Assembly: GCF_030540765.1 (NCBI RefSeq)
Contig: NZ_JAUOEL010000001.1
Location: 930,001-994,000, forward strand
Reading direction: 5' to 3'
Length of the DNA stretch: 64,000 bases
Source: Flavivirga jejuensis
GTDB lineage: Bacteria; Bacteroidota; Bacteroidia; Flavobacteriales; Flavobacteriaceae
Shown piece after piece: positions 18,580 through 28,765 of the stretch (positions are counted from its first letter, which is position 1; every line of letters begins with the position of its first letter). Under the pieces are notes generated by a model that saw only the letters and a program-made list of their open reading frames with translations, had not been told where the DNA came from and did not search any database. The position numbers and the translations under genes were made by a program.

Positions 18580-18750
18580 TGGTCTCAAATGGAGTTAAAA
18601 CGATGTACTTTAGCGGATGTTATTTGCAGCTTCTAAAAACTTTTGACACGAATTTCACGAATTCATGCTAATTCGGTTTTGCTACGATTATTATTTTACA
18701 CTTTGGTATTTCACGAAACAGACTTTTCGGTCTGTCAAAGCGGTTTAGTT
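18580..18750. repeat. Dispersed intergenic repeat, copy R1
   Basis: This shares the layout TTGGTCTCAAATG ... CTTCTAAAAACTTTTGACA, CGAATTTCACGAATTC and a final hairpin (CAGAC/GTCTG) with copies at 26232, 30800 and 60421. It contains no ORF. It lies between the DUF1963-like gene and the end of the ACBP gene. Confidence 0.7.
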
Positions 18751-18800
18751 TACAGTAATATCAATGGAGAAATGGTATGTTAAGTAGAAGGGATGATGCT

Positions 18801-19079
18801 TTATTTTCTATACAAAAAATAATTATTAACCAAATCTATATACATACGCTTGGCTTCTTCTTCACTAATTTTTTTAGCTTGAAATAAGGCATTGGTTTTA
18901 AAAGCGTTAATTATGGGTTCCCTGCTTCTAGGTCTACCATAATCGTTGGTAGCTTTTTTGTAGTATGCATAAAGCTTTAAAAGGGTATCGGCAGGAAAAG
19001 GTTCCGTATGCGCATTTACCCTACTAACAGCTTTTTCAAACTCTATGTTTAACGCTATGTCTAACTTTTTATCGCTCAT
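18801..19079 (-). CDS. Acyl-CoA-binding protein
   Basis: The 92-residue protein fits the ACBP fold: FEKAVSRV, PADTLLKLYAYYKKATNDYG, ISEEEAKRMYIDLVN. These correspond to the conserved LYayyKQAT and Tyr/Lys ligand positions. It binds long-chain acyl-CoA esters and probably buffers them for lipid synthesis. The gene starts at the stop of psd (one base shared) and ends the psd/cdsA group, which fits a role in phospholipid synthesis. Confidence 0.85.
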   Translation of the reverse strand: MSDKKLDIALNIEFEKAVSRVNAHTEPFPADTLLKLYAYYKKATNDYGRPRSREPIINAFKTNALFQAKKISEEEAKRMYIDLVNNYFLYRK

Positions 19080-19729
19080 TAAATTTCTGCAATAACACTT
19101 TCTCCACCACGAACTTTTTGGTTAAGTTGTACTTTAATATTTGTATCTAGAGGTAAATATAAATCGACTCTTGAACCGAATTTTATAAAACCAGAATCTT
19201 CACCTTGTAGCGCCTTATTATTTAGTTTAGCATAGTTTACAATGCGTTTTGCTAAGGCTCCAGCTATTTGTCTATAAAGCACTTTGCCATAGATTTCATT
19301 TTCTACAACCACAGTGGTTCGTTCATTTTCTTCACTCGCTTTAGGATGCCATGCTACTAAATATTTTCCTGGATGGTATTTACTAAAAATAACATGACCG
19401 CTAATTGGATAACGAGTTACATGCACGTTTATTGGAGACATAAAAATACTTACTTGTAAACGTTTTTCTTTAAAATATTCTTTTTCATAAACTTCTTCAA
19501 TAACAACGACCTTCCCATCTACAGGAGAAACTACCTGTTTGTTATTAGGTGTGGTTTTGCGCTTGGGATTTCTGAAAAATTGAAGAATAAGGATTAAAAA
19601 GACTAACAAAATAATCAAGATGGCGGTTCTTAGCCATTCAATTTCAATAAAATTGCCAACCAATAAAAAGGATGCAATAATAAATATAAAAGTTATGAAT
19701 ATAATTTTATGACCTTCTTTATGAAACAT
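19079..19729 (-). CDS. psd: Phosphatidylserine decarboxylase
   Basis: At 216 residues this is the short Psd form found in Bacteroidota. Two N-terminal membrane segments (IIFITFIFIIASFLLVG, AILIILLVFLILILQFF) are followed by VVSPVDGKVVVIEEV, MSPINVHVTRYPISG, and the self-cleavage site in KFGSRVDLYLP, where the Ser becomes the pyruvoyl group. It makes phosphatidylethanolamine. It overlaps cdsA by 11 bp, so the two are co-translated. Confidence 0.93.
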   Translation of the reverse strand: MFHKEGHKIIFITFIFIIASFLLVGNFIEIEWLRTAILIILLVFLILILQFFRNPKRKTTPNNKQVVSPVDGKVVVIEEVYEKEYFKEKRLQVSIFMSPINVHVTRYPISGHVIFSKYHPGKYLVAWHPKASEENERTTVVVENEIYGKVLYRQIAGALAKRIVNYAKLNNKALQGEDSGFIKFGSRVDLYLPLDTNIKVQLNQKVRGGESVIAEI

Positions 19730-20540
19730 ATTGTAAAATTCTTAAAAATAAATATATAAATGGAGCTGCAAAAATAATACTGTCTAATCGATCTAATAAC
19801 CCACCATGACCAGGCATAATGACTCCACTATCTTTAACTTTAGCTTGTCTTTTAAATTTAGATTCTATTAAGTCTCCTAAAGTTCCAAATACACTAATAA
19901 TAATACTTAAAATTAGCCAACTTGTAAAGTTTAAAAGTTCTGTAAAGGTAGCAATAAAATAACTTGCTACACACGAAAAAAACAAACCGCCAAGAAAACC
20001 TTCTACTGTTTTTTTAGGCGAAATCTTTTCAAAAAGTTTTTGCTTCCCAAAATTTTTGCCAACTAAATAGGCAAAAGAATCATTTACCCAAACTAAAATA
20101 AAAGATCCTAATAATATATTTGCGTTGTAATTTTCATGATAGTTAGCTATCAGGATTAAAAAGACAAAAGCGCTAGATAAGTAAAATGTTGTAAGTATAA
20201 ATCGTTTAGAAGCAAAGAGTGGAATTGTTTTTTCTGAAAACAAATCTTTTATTAAAAATAGCTCAACAAAGATCGTAAGAACCATAAGTATTTGAGTTGC
20301 TTCATCTAATCCCGTATCGGTATTTAAAACCGATTGCCAATATCCAAAAACGCCATAAAGTACGATGAAAATAAAATATGGCATATAGCTTTTAAGCTGA
20401 ATAAGTTTTTTGAACTCACCTATGCAAATGAGACCGAAAATAAAAAAAACAGCAATTAGTAATTGTTCATAATTCGAAGACAGAATTAATAACAAGACAT
20501 AGAGTAGCCCAGAAAGTGATCGAATAAGAATTTCTTTCAT
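19719..20540 (-). CDS. cdsA: Phosphatidate cytidylyltransferase (CDP-DAG synthase)
   Basis: The 273-residue protein has about eight TM helices and the CdsA signature near the C-terminus (KDSGVIMPGHGGLLDRLDS), with the metal-binding Asp residues. It makes CDP-diacylglycerol, the precursor of phosphatidylserine. The next gene (psd) acts two steps later, so the order follows the pathway. It lies 1 bp from the LUD-protein gene upstream. Confidence 0.95.
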   Translation of the reverse strand: MKEILIRSLSGLLYVLLLILSSNYEQLLIAVFFIFGLICIGEFKKLIQLKSYMPYFIFIVLYGVFGYWQSVLNTDTGLDEATQILMVLTIFVELFLIKDLFSEKTIPLFASKRFILTTFYLSSAFVFLILIANYHENYNANILLGSFILVWVNDSFAYLVGKNFGKQKLFEKISPKKTVEGFLGGLFFSCVASYFIATFTELLNFTSWLILSIIISVFGTLGDLIESKFKRQAKVKDSGVIMPGHGGLLDRLDSIIFAAPFIYLFLRILQYVS

Positions 20541-20541
20541 T

Positions 20542-21150
20542 CTATAAATCTTCTAAAAGTAGTAAGTATAGATTTTTTGCACTGCTACCGTAGCTAAGGA
20601 AATCTTTTTCCGCGCCAGATTTAAAATGTTTTATGGTTGTAATATTAGTTGGGATTTTTTGTCTGTTTTTAGATTTTATACCACGTAAGCCTTCTCCAAT
20701 ATTTTCAACAATTTGACTTGTTGTTGCAAATACAATAAAATTCACAGGTAATTCAGGTAGTTTTTTCTCGAAAATTTGTTTTGAGGTAATAAGCAGCGAT
20801 CCATCATTAGCTATAAGATTTTCGCAAGTTGTTAAAAAAAAAGTTGATTCACTTATCTTGTTTGTCCCTTTTAAATTAGAGTTTATAAATTTGTTTTTTA
20901 AATTCTCATCAAGTAGCAAGGTCTTTTTTTCTTTCCAATTATTTTCTTCAATAATATGCTCTAAATTGAAAAATATCTCGTTTAAATTTTCACAATACAG
21001 AAACTTGCCACCATTAGCTTTAAAGTTTATAGTAAACCTTTCGTCTATTGGTAGTTTTATTTCAGGCATATACCTGCCCCGATCCCCAGATTTTAATTCT
21101 TCTCCTGAGTGATCAGACTTGGAACCAAAAATTTTTCTAAAAAGACTCAT
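20542..21150 (-). CDS. LUD-domain protein (LutC/YkgG-like)
   Basis: The 202-residue protein has an N-terminal basic segment and then a LUD (DUF162) fold: ENLIANDGSLLITSKQ, ELPVNFIVFATTSQIVENI, GEGLRGIKSK. LUD proteins include LutC of lactate utilisation, but this variant regularly sits between ftsH and cdsA in flavobacteria, away from lactate genes. Its role there is not known. A terminator-like hairpin separates it from ftsH, so it may start a transcript with cdsA, psd and the ACBP gene. Confidence 0.75.
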   Translation of the reverse strand: MSLFRKIFGSKSDHSGEELKSGDRGRYMPEIKLPIDERFTINFKANGGKFLYCENLNEIFFNLEHIIEENNWKEKKTLLLDENLKNKFINSNLKGTNKISESTFFLTTCENLIANDGSLLITSKQIFEKKLPELPVNFIVFATTSQIVENIGEGLRGIKSKNRQKIPTNITTIKHFKSGAEKDFLSYGSSAKNLYLLLLEDL

Positions 21151-21199
21151 TTAAGTATTTGCTATTAACAGAATTCTTTTTGAAGGTTTATCAAATATA

Positions 21200-21239
21200 A
21201 AAAATCTTAAATTAACCATACGACTAATTTAAGATTTTT
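21200..21239 (-). terminator. ftsH terminator
   Basis: The arms AATCTTAAATTA and TAATTTAAGATT (plus coordinates) flank a 10-nt loop, with T-rich sequence after it on the minus strand. Confidence 0.7.
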
Positions 21240-21272
21240 ACTGAAGCTTGACAAAAATATATGTTTATCTTG

Positions 21273-23213
21273 CTATTTGTCTAAGTTTTCACGAGTTTCT
21301 TTTTCAAAAGGACGCTTTCCAAATATTTTTTCAAGGTTATCTTTGAATATAACTTCTTTTTCAAGAAGCACTTCCGCTAGTTCTGTTAACTTGTCTTTAT
21401 TCTCTTCAAGTAATTTGATAGCTCGTTGATATTGCTTTTCTATAATATCTGAAATCTCTTTATCGATTAATTCTGCGGTTTGTTCACTATAAGGTTTAGT
21501 GAAACCATACTCACTTTGTCCAGAATCATAATAAGTTAAATTTCCAATTTTATCGCTTAGGCCGTATATAGTAACCATAGCTCTGGCTTGTTTAGTCACT
21601 TTTTCTAAATCACTAAGTGCCCCAGTAGAAATTTTGTCAAAAATCACTTTTTCGGCAGCACGACCACCAAGAGCGGCGCACATTTCATCTAACATTTGTT
21701 CTGGTCGAACAATTAAACGTTCTTCTGGTAAATACCATGCAGCACCTAATGAGCGACCACGTGGTACAATCGTTACTTTTACCAATGGTGCAGCATGTTC
21801 TAGCATCCAGCTTACAGTGGCATGACCAGCCTCGTGAAAAGCAACAGCTTTTTTCTCACTTGACGTTATTATTTTATTCTTCTTTTCTAATCCACCAATA
21901 ATTCTATCTACAGCATCAAGGAAATCTTGTTTATCAACGGCCTTTTTGCCATTTCTAGCAGCAATTAAAGCAGCTTCGTTACAAACATTAGCTATATCTG
22001 CTCCAGAGAATCCAGGTGTTTGTTTTGAAAGGAAATCAGTATCTAAATCTTTAGCTTTTTTTAAAGGTCTTAAATGCACTTCAAAAATTTCTTTACGTTC
22101 TCGAATATCTGGTAAATCAACAAAAATTTGTCTATCAAAACGTCCAGCACGCATCAATGCTTTATCTAAAATATCGGCTCTATTGGTAGCGGCAATCACA
22201 ATAACATTTGTGTTTGTACCAAAACCATCCATCTCTGTTAATAACTGATTTAATGTGTTTTCACGTTCATCATTACTTCCAGACATGGCATTTTTTCCTC
22301 TGGCACGACCTATAGCATCTATTTCATCTATAAAAATAATAGAAGGTGATTTTTCTTTGGCTTGTTTAAATAAATCCCTAACTCGAGATGCACCAACACC
22401 AACAAACATTTCAACAAAATCTGAACCTGATAAAGAGAAGAAAGGTACTTTTGCTTCACCTGCAACAGCTCTGGCTAATAATGTCTTTCCTGTTCCAGGA
22501 GGTCCTACAAGCAGAGCCCCTTTTGGAATTTTACCACCAAGGGTTGTATATTTTTCAGGGAATTTAAGGAAGTCTACAATTTCTTGAACTTCTTCTTTTG
22601 CTCCTTCTAAACCAGCAACATCTTTAAATGTTGTTTTTACTTCGGTATTTTGATCAAAAAGTTTCGCTTTAGATTTGCCTATATTGAAAATCTGACCACC
22701 AGCACCACCGCCAGCACCGCCAGACATACGTCGCATGATAAAGATCCAAACTCCAATGAGTAAGATAAAAGGGAGTATGCCCATTAAAAGATTTCCCCAA
22801 TCGTTAGTTTCTGTATCAAACGTTACAACTGGTTTATCTGTTAGGTCTTTTGTAGCTTCATTTAAGCTATTCTCAAAATTTTGAAGATCACCAAATTCAA
22901 ATTTATAGTTTGGTAATTTTGTAGTAGAAGGTATAAGGCTAGTAGGTTTAGACTTTTTATGCACTTCTTTAGCCTCGGCGTCTTTAGTTAAATAAACTCT
23001 AGCGACACGGGTATTTTTTACAATATCAACTTTTTCAACATCACCATCTTCTAAAAACTTAAAAAAGTCTGAAGGCGTGGTCATGTTACCATCTTGATAG
23101 CTTCCATTGCTAAATAATTGAAAGCCTAAGAAAACAGCTATTAATATACCATAAATCCAGTATGGGCTAAATTTTGGTTTTTTGTCTTTTATGTTTTTTT
23201 TATCGTTTGCCAT
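21273..23213 (-). CDS. ftsH: ATP-dependent zinc metalloprotease FtsH
   Basis: The 646-residue protein has an N-terminal TM helix, a periplasmic domain and a second TM helix. It then has a Gly-rich linker, the AAA domain (Walker A GPPGTGKT, Walker [16 protein letters not shown] near RAGRFDRQ), and the M41 protease with HEAGH ([16 protein letters not shown]). It is a membrane-bound hexamer that degrades misfolded and regulatory membrane proteins. It lies 9 bp after rsfS in the same operon. Confidence 0.98.
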   Translation of the reverse strand: MANDKKNIKDKKPKFSPYWIYGILIAVFLGFQLFSNGSYQDGNMTTPSDFFKFLEDGDVEKVDIVKNTRVARVYLTKDAEAKEVHKKSKPTSLIPSTTKLPNYKFEFGDLQNFENSLNEATKDLTDKPVVTFDTETNDWGNLLMGILPFILLIGVWIFIMRRMSGGAGGGAGGQIFNIGKSKAKLFDQNTEVKTTFKDVAGLEGAKEEVQEIVDFLKFPEKYTTLGGKIPKGALLVGPPGTGKTLLARAVAGEAKVPFFSLSGSDFVEMFVGVGASRVRDLFKQAKEKSPSIIFIDEIDAIGRARGKNAMSGSNDERENTLNQLLTEMDGFGTNTNVIVIAATNRADILDKALMRAGRFDRQIFVDLPDIRERKEIFEVHLRPLKKAKDLDTDFLSKQTPGFSGADIANVCNEAALIAARNGKKAVDKQDFLDAVDRIIGGLEKKNKIITSSEKKAVAFHEAGHATVSWMLEHAAPLVKVTIVPRGRSLGAAWYLPEERLIVRPEQMLDEMCAALGGRAAEKVIFDKISTGALSDLEKVTKQARAMVTIYGLSDKIGNLTYYDSGQSEYGFTKPYSEQTAELIDKEISDIIEKQYQRAIKLLEENKDKLTELAEVLLEKEVIFKDNLEKIFGKRPFEKETRENLDK

Positions 23214-23222
23214 CTGATTTTT

Positions 23223-23594
23223 TTAGTAACTAGTTTCTATAACTGTTGTTTTTGCATCGCCCCAAAGACTTTCTATATCGTAATATTCCCTTATGTGTTT
23301 TTGAAATATATGTACTACAACATTTACATAATCTATTAATACCCATTCAGCATTATCTGCTCCTTCGGTATGCCAAGGATTATCTTTAAGTTCTTTACTT
23401 ACTTTTTTTTGTATTGAATTAACTATGGCGTTTACTTGTGTATTTGAAGTTCCTTCACAAATTATAAAGTAATCACAAACCGTATTTTCAATCTCTCTTA
23501 AATCTAGAATATTTATTTCTTTTCCTTTAACGTCTTCAATGCCATTAATTATTACAGATATTAGCTGGTCTGTGTTTATATTTTCTTTCGCCAT
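23223..23594 (-). CDS. rsfS: Ribosome silencing factor RsfS
   Basis: The 123-residue protein has the RsfS/Iojap core: VCDYFIICEGTSNTQVNAI, WHTEGADNAEWVLIDY and VVVHIFQKHIREYYDIESLW. It binds uL14 on the 50S subunit and blocks subunit joining in starvation. It is the first gene of the rsfS-ftsH unit and diverges from birA. Confidence 0.95.
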   Translation of the reverse strand: MAKENINTDQLISVIINGIEDVKGKEINILDLREIENTVCDYFIICEGTSNTQVNAIVNSIQKKVSKELKDNPWHTEGADNAEWVLIDYVNVVVHIFQKHIREYYDIESLWGDAKTTVIETSY

Positions 23595-23687
23595 TAATTT
23601 TATTTAATTTATGCAAAGTTATTATTTTTTTAGTTCTTTATACTTTAAAATAAATATAAGATTTTTCAGTGTCACAATAACTTCAAT

Positions 23688-24419
23688 ATGCTTATAATCA
23701 AACTTAATGCCATCGATTCCACAAATAGCTACTTACGTAAGCTTAGTACGGTAGAAATAGTAGAAGATTACACGACTGTTATTGCGAAAAAACAGACACA
23801 TGGGCGTGGACAAATGGGAACAGTTTGGGATTCACAAACATCTAAGAACCTTACGTTTAGTGTATTTAAAGACCTGTCTGATATTTATTTGGAATCCCCT
23901 TTTTGTATTAGTATTGTTACCTCTTTGGCTTTGTTAAAGACCCTTCAGTTTTTTTCAATTTCTCGATTAAGTGTAAAATGGCCAAACGACATTTTGTCAG
24001 GAGATAAGAAGATTTGTGGTATCTTGATAGAAAATGTCATAAAACAGAATAAGATTAATGCTTCCATTATTGGTATTGGTTTAAATGTAAATCAAACAAA
24101 ATTTGAAAATTTACCCAAAGCATCGTCGTTAAAAATTATATCTGGAAAAGTTTTTGACTTAGATGAAGTTGTTCATGTAATCCTAAAAAACTTAGAATAT
24201 TATTTTCTTCTTTTGGAAAAAGGACAGTTTGATGTTTTAAAAAATGACTATGAAGCTTACTTGTTTAGAAAAAATAAACCTTCAACATTTAAAGATGAAG
24301 AAGGTCTTGTATTTTCTGGTTTTATAAAAGGAGTTTCCGAGTCTGGAAACCTTCAGGTTCTGTTAGAAGATGATATTATAAAAGAGTTCGATTTAAAAAC
24401 AATTACGCTTTTATACTAA
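23688..24419 (+). CDS. birA: Biotin-[acetyl-CoA-carboxylase] ligase
   Basis: The 243-residue enzyme has the biotin-binding loop (GRGQMGTVWDS), VKWPNDILSGDKKICGILIE and IGIGLNVN. The N-terminal helix-turn-helix of E. coli BirA is absent, so it is a monofunctional ligase that does not act as a repressor. It biotinylates the carboxylase carrier protein needed for fatty-acid synthesis. It is transcribed away from rsfS. Confidence 0.95.
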   Translation: MLIIKLNAIDSTNSYLRKLSTVEIVEDYTTVIAKKQTHGRGQMGTVWDSQTSKNLTFSVFKDLSDIYLESPFCISIVTSLALLKTLQFFSISRLSVKWPNDILSGDKKICGILIENVIKQNKINASIIGIGLNVNQTKFENLPKASSLKIISGKVFDLDEVVHVILKNLEYYFLLLEKGQFDVLKNDYEAYLFRKNKPSTFKDEEGLVFSGFIKGVSESGNLQVLLEDDIIKEFDLKTITLLY

Positions 24420-24444
24420 TATAGTGTCTGTTTACTATTAGGTA

Positions 24445-24840
24445 CTAAATAGCATTTGGAATACTAGTAGCAAGTGTTTCAATAAATTTACCAATAGGCC
24501 CTTTTATCATCATTGCCATCATAGGATTAAAATCGCCAGTAAATTCTAATTGTACTTCGCTCGAATTCTCATTAACTTCGGTAATATTTCCAATAAGTGA
24601 AAAATCCAATTTTCCGCCAGCTGCTCCTAAAATTATTTTATTTGGAGCTATAGCTTCTTTCTTTTTAAGAATAATTTCTGGCATCCCTTTTAAAGCAAAT
24701 AAGAATTTATCATTATCTAAAACTTCAAACTTACTAATGTTTTCAGGCATTAAAGATTCGAAGTTTTTAACATCAGATAAAAAATCAAATACCTCTTGTG
24801 GTGATTTGCTAACGTTTATTTTTGGAGATTCTAAATTCAT
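24445..24840 (-). CDS. SRPBCC-family protein
   Basis: The 131-residue protein fits the START/SRPBCC lipid-binding fold: INVSKSPQEVFDFLSDVKNFESLMPENIS, then alternating strands, and a C-terminal helix (MIKGPIGKFIETLATSI). Such proteins bind hydrophobic ligands; the ligand is unknown. It lies 25 bp after pyrE in the same direction, and this pairing recurs in flavobacteria. Confidence 0.8.
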   Translation of the reverse strand: MNLESPKINVSKSPQEVFDFLSDVKNFESLMPENISKFEVLDNDKFLFALKGMPEIILKKKEAIAPNKIILGAAGGKLDFSLIGNITEVNENSSEVQLEFTGDFNPMMAMMIKGPIGKFIETLATSIPNAI

Positions 24841-24865
24841 GATTTTTATTTTAGTAATGGATATA

Positions 24866-25510
24866 TCAATTAGCGTTCCATTTTGCAGGGTCGCTATTCC
24901 ATTCAGATAAGGTTTGTAATTCTTTTTCGGAAATATAATCGGTGTCTAAAGCCTGTTCTAGTAAACTTTCATAATTGCTTAGAGTTTGAAGATTAATAGC
25001 TTCTTTGTTAAAGTTTTCAGTAGCTACCTCAAATCCATAAGTAAAAATAGCGATCATGCCTTTTACATTTATATTCGCCTCTTTTAAAGCTTTTACGGCA
25101 TTTAAACTGCTCTTTCCTGTGCTAATTAAATCTTCAACAACAACAACATTTTGTCCGCTTTCAATAAAACCTTCTATTTGGTTTTTTCTACCATGTCCTT
25201 TGGCATCTGGTCTTACATAAATAAAAGGTAATCCCATATAGTTTGCAACCAACATCCCTATACCAATAGCACCAGTTGCAACACCAGCAATAACATCGGG
25301 TTTTCCATATTGCTTTTCAATTTGTTTAGCCATTGTTTCGCAAATATAATTACGAATTAATGGAAACGATAATACAATACGATTGTCACAATAAATAGGT
25401 GAACTCCATCCAGATGCCCAAGTAAAGGGTTCTTTTGGGCTAAGTTTTATAGCATTAACTTGTAATAAAACCTCGGCAGTTTTCTTGGCAGTGTCTTTGT
25501 TAAAAATCAT
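24866..25510 (-). CDS. pyrE: Orotate phosphoribosyltransferase
   Basis: The 214-residue enzyme has WASGWSSPIYCDNR, GVATGAIGIGMLVA, RPDAKGHGRKNQIEG (the mobile loop) and the PRPP-binding motif VVVVEDLISTGKSSLNAV. It makes orotidine 5'-phosphate in pyrimidine synthesis. It shares an operon with the SRPBCC gene. Confidence 0.97.
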   Translation of the reverse strand: MIFNKDTAKKTAEVLLQVNAIKLSPKEPFTWASGWSSPIYCDNRIVLSFPLIRNYICETMAKQIEKQYGKPDVIAGVATGAIGIGMLVANYMGLPFIYVRPDAKGHGRKNQIEGFIESGQNVVVVEDLISTGKSSLNAVKALKEANINVKGMIAIFTYGFEVATENFNKEAINLQTLSNYESLLEQALDTDYISEKELQTLSEWNSDPAKWNAN

Positions 25511-25641
25511 GTGGACAAAATTACATATAAATTTAGTTTTAACTAACTGTTACTTTGTGAATAAAAAATATTTTTTTCAACAATGGGTAGATTGTTACTA
25601 AAAATGATATTTTTACCATGTTGTAATGTTAATTGCAAAGT

Positions 25642-26223
25642 ATGTATAAAATTTTTGTTGGAGATAAACCTATTATTTTAACAACTAAAGTTGAACAAGA
25701 AACCGACTTTAAAAACTATTTGCTTGATACTGTAAATATAGGGAAGGTTATAAAAAAACTTAATACGACTTCTTTAAAAGAAGCTAGGCTTATCCATAAG
25801 AATGAAAATAAACTTCTGAAGAAATTCTTAAAAAAACTACCTAATGTTATAGCAGGTGGGGGTAAAGTGTATAATGAGGACGATGCTATTTTGTTTATTT
25901 ACAGAAATGATAAATGGGATTTGCCTAAAGGAAAGGTAGAGGGTAATGAGACCATTGAAAAAACAGCCATTCGCGAAGTGTCTGAAGAAACTGGGGTAGG
26001 TGGACTAGAGATTATAAAACCCTTAGAGACCACTTATCATATTTTTAAGCGCAGCGGACGACACAAAATAAAGATTACGTATTGGTTTGAAATGAGAACA
26101 AACTTTAAAGGTAATTTGTATGCCCAAGAAGAAGAAGGGATAACTAAAGTTGCATGGTTAAACCAAGATCAAGCTAAAGCTGCTCTTGGGAACTCTTATG
26201 CTAATATTAAGTTGTTGGTTTAA
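25642..26223 (+). CDS. Nudix hydrolase
   Basis: The ATG at 25642 is chosen over the TTG at 25633. The product has 193 residues: about 70 N-terminal residues without known motifs, then a Nudix domain (WDLPKGKVEGNE, REVSEETGV). It probably hydrolyses a nucleoside diphosphate derivative; the substrate cannot be named. It diverges from pyrE and converges with the M14 peptidase gene, with a repeat between the two stops. Confidence 0.88.
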   Translation: MYKIFVGDKPIILTTKVEQETDFKNYLLDTVNIGKVIKKLNTTSLKEARLIHKNENKLLKKFLKKLPNVIAGGGKVYNEDDAILFIYRNDKWDLPKGKVEGNETIEKTAIREVSEETGVGGLEIIKPLETTYHIFKRSGRHKIKITYWFEMRTNFKGNLYAQEEEGITKVAWLNQDQAKAALGNSYANIKLLV

Positions 26224-26231
26224 TATTTTTA

Positions 26232-26392
26232 CAGGCTTCAAAATACATTTAAAACGATATGTTTTAGAGTATTTCACTTTCTAAAAATTTTTGAAACAAA
26301 TTCACGCGAATCCAATTTTACTATCGTTTATTTGGTATACAGAGCAGACTTTTAGTTTGTTAAAGCGTACCTACAGACTTCCAGTTTGTAAT
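26232..26392. repeat. Dispersed intergenic repeat, copy R2
   Basis: This matches R1, R3 and R4. Two small hairpins end it: CAGAC/GTTTG and ACAGAC/GTTTGT. It fills the gap between convergent genes and abuts the stop codon of the M14 peptidase gene. Confidence 0.65.
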
Positions 26393-26395
26393 GGT

Positions 26396-28132
26396 TTAGT
26401 TTATTCTATAAACAGGATATTGCATATGGGCTTCTTCATAAAACTCACTTTGCTTGTGTATCCAATCTAATTGTGTGTACCAATTATTATTAAATTCGGT
26501 TAGGTCTTTTTTGCGATGTTCAAATGCTTCTTTTAGTTTGGGATTATTATTTAATAATTCTAAGGCTTTGTCTTCCCAAACATAAGGGGAGAATCCTTCT
26601 TTTTGCTGTAAAACGGTATCAAAGAAGTTCCAGTTAAAAAAGGAATCTGGTGCTTCTGGCTCTAAAGTTTCCAGTAAATATCTAAGAGCTTCTTGCTTTG
26701 TATAAACAATATAAGTGCCTTTTGTAAAGTTGATTTCTTTTTCAGTTTTAATAAGTTTGGTGTTATAATGTTGATAATGGCCTTCATAAGGTGCTTTTCG
26801 AGTATCATAACTACTAATTTTATACGATTCTACTTTTATTATTGAATCTTTTTTTAGTTGAGATAGTTCAACTTGATTCAGTTTTAAAAGATCGATCACA
26901 TGATGCCAGCTTTGAGGAATGATATATGCCTTAGGAATTTTAACTTCGATACTAGGTTTAAAATAGTTTTGATAACGAACTGCTTTGGTAAACGGTTTGT
27001 TTCTGTCGTATTTTAAACGTTTGGCTCCAGAGATGTTACTTGTAATTAAATCGCCTTCAAAACCTTTGAAATTTAAAATAGTGGCTTTTGTTGTATCGAT
27101 TTCCCAACTAATTTTATAGGTTTTACTCTCCTGTAATTCTGTAAAAGTACTTTTTCGTAATTCAGAAATTTTAGAACCTGTTTCTTCTGTGACTTCAATC
27201 ATGCTTTTCATAAGTTCATAAGTCCCTTCAACACGTTGTTTGTATGGTTTTAACATGTGAGTTTCTACCATCATACCAAGTGTATTAAATAAGGTTGTGT
27301 ATCCAGTTGAGTACCTGGGAGAATCCATAAATTGCGAGAAACCTTTTTCAGGAACTTCATTAAAAACGTTTACGTAAGGGGTGATGTCCCAATTTTTTGA
27401 GGCTAGTTTTTGTTCTAGTTTTGGCATCATATCGTTATGAAGATAGTTGCCTAAATTTCCACCTAATTTATTGTGTTGCGTGAATAAATGGGTGAGTGTA
27501 TATTGGTAATCTGCACCGTTGCTTACGTGATTATCTATAAAAACATCTGGTTTTACTAAATGAAAAATTTGAGCAAAGGTTCTAGCGTTTTTAGTATCAC
27601 ATTTAATAAAGTCGCGATTTAAATCGTAGTTTCTTGCATTCCCTCTAAAACCATAGTCTTTTGGTCCGTTTTGGTTTGTACGTGTGCTGGAATTTCTGTT
27701 TAAACTACCACCAACATTATAAATAGGAATGGTTACTAATATGGTTTCTTTTGGAGCCTTAATTTTACCTTGAACTATATCTCTAAAAAGCATCATAGTA
27801 GCATCAATTCCATCACTTTCTCCTGGGTGGATGCCATTATTTATTAGTAAGATTCTTTTATCGTTTTTTCGAATTTCAGAAAAATCGAATATTCTATTTG
27901 GGTTAAGCGTTACTATATGCAAAGGTTCGCCAGAATCTGTTTCTCCAATAGCTTGTATAGAGATTTCTGAATAAATTTCGGCTAATGCTGTATAAAATTG
28001 GATGGTTTGTTGATAGGTTGCTGTCTCTAATCCTTTCGAGTTTTCGAAATGTGTTTCAAAATTATAGTCTGGTTTTTTATTTGAATTAGTACAAGAAACG
28101 CATAAAATCAAGGAGATAAGAACTAACCTCAT
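26396..28132 (-). CDS. M14-family zinc carboxypeptidase, lipoprotein
   Basis: The 578-residue protein starts with a lipoprotein signal (MRLVLISLILCVSC). The peptidase domain shows the metal ligands HPGES (H-x-x-E) and DNHVSNG, plus RNYDLNRDF and the candidate catalytic Glu in MMVETHML. Residues after about 330 form a C-terminal region without a recognised domain. It would sit in the periplasm or at the cell surface and trim peptides. It is a single gene between convergent and divergent neighbours. Confidence 0.88.
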   Translation of the reverse strand: MRLVLISLILCVSCTNSNKKPDYNFETHFENSKGLETATYQQTIQFYTALAEIYSEISIQAIGETDSGEPLHIVTLNPNRIFDFSEIRKNDKRILLINNGIHPGESDGIDATMMLFRDIVQGKIKAPKETILVTIPIYNVGGSLNRNSSTRTNQNGPKDYGFRGNARNYDLNRDFIKCDTKNARTFAQIFHLVKPDVFIDNHVSNGADYQYTLTHLFTQHNKLGGNLGNYLHNDMMPKLEQKLASKNWDITPYVNVFNEVPEKGFSQFMDSPRYSTGYTTLFNTLGMMVETHMLKPYKQRVEGTYELMKSMIEVTEETGSKISELRKSTFTELQESKTYKISWEIDTTKATILNFKGFEGDLITSNISGAKRLKYDRNKPFTKAVRYQNYFKPSIEVKIPKAYIIPQSWHHVIDLLKLNQVELSQLKKDSIIKVESYKISSYDTRKAPYEGHYQHYNTKLIKTEKEINFTKGTYIVYTKQEALRYLLETLEPEAPDSFFNWNFFDTVLQQKEGFSPYVWEDKALELLNNNPKLKEAFEHRKKDLTEFNNNWYTQLDWIHKQSEFYEEAHMQYPVYRIN

Positions 28133-28290
28133 AGGTTCAATAAATTTGGAGTTATTAAGTAAAGGTGTTTTAAAACGATTAAAATTAAAAAAAAATAATT
28201 AACTTGTAAGTAATATCATTTATAATTACAAGGGGTAGTGTTTTTTGAAGTTATTTGTAAATTTATTGATCTCTCAAAAAAAAGACTTAT

Positions 28291-28656
28291 ATGAAAAGTT
28301 TTAAACTGTCATTTGGTACTATTCTTATAATAAGAAATGATTTAGCTGAAATGATCGCAAATGATGGTGTTGAAATGGATGAAGTGATGGTTGCTGAGCT
28401 TCATGATTTTTTGTTAAGTAATTTAGATGCTCCAATCTTACTATTAATAAACAATAAACATTCCTATAGTTATACTTTTCAGGCTCAAATAAAGATTACT
28501 CATTTAAAAGAAATTAAAGCTATAGCTGTTATTATTGGTACTAGAGGAGCATTAATGTCTACCGAAACATTGATAAATATTAATGGAAATAATAATATTA
28601 AAATGTTTCGAGTAAAGGAAAATGCTTTAATGTGGTTACGAGGTTTAAGTGTTTGA
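28291..28656 (+). CDS. STAS-like small protein
   Basis: The 121-residue protein lacks a signal peptide. The pattern (VEMDEVMVAELHDFLLSN, APILLLINNKHSYSY, AIAVIIGTRGALMSTE) resembles the STAS/SpoIIAA-like fold found in many small flavobacterial proteins. Its role is unknown. It lies just upstream of a SulP transporter that carries its own STAS domain, but the 109-bp gap does not show a shared transcript. Confidence 0.55.
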   Translation: MKSFKLSFGTILIIRNDLAEMIANDGVEMDEVMVAELHDFLLSNLDAPILLLINNKHSYSYTFQAQIKITHLKEIKAIAVIIGTRGALMSTETLININGNNNIKMFRVKENALMWLRGLSV

Positions 28657-28765
28657 TTTTTAGTGTTTTTATCAGTGGTTTTCATGTGGTTACTTATCAA
28701 AATAAAGATTACTTGTTGCTTCTCAAGATTTTAAATGTAAATTTGCATCTTCAAAAAAATGAGTC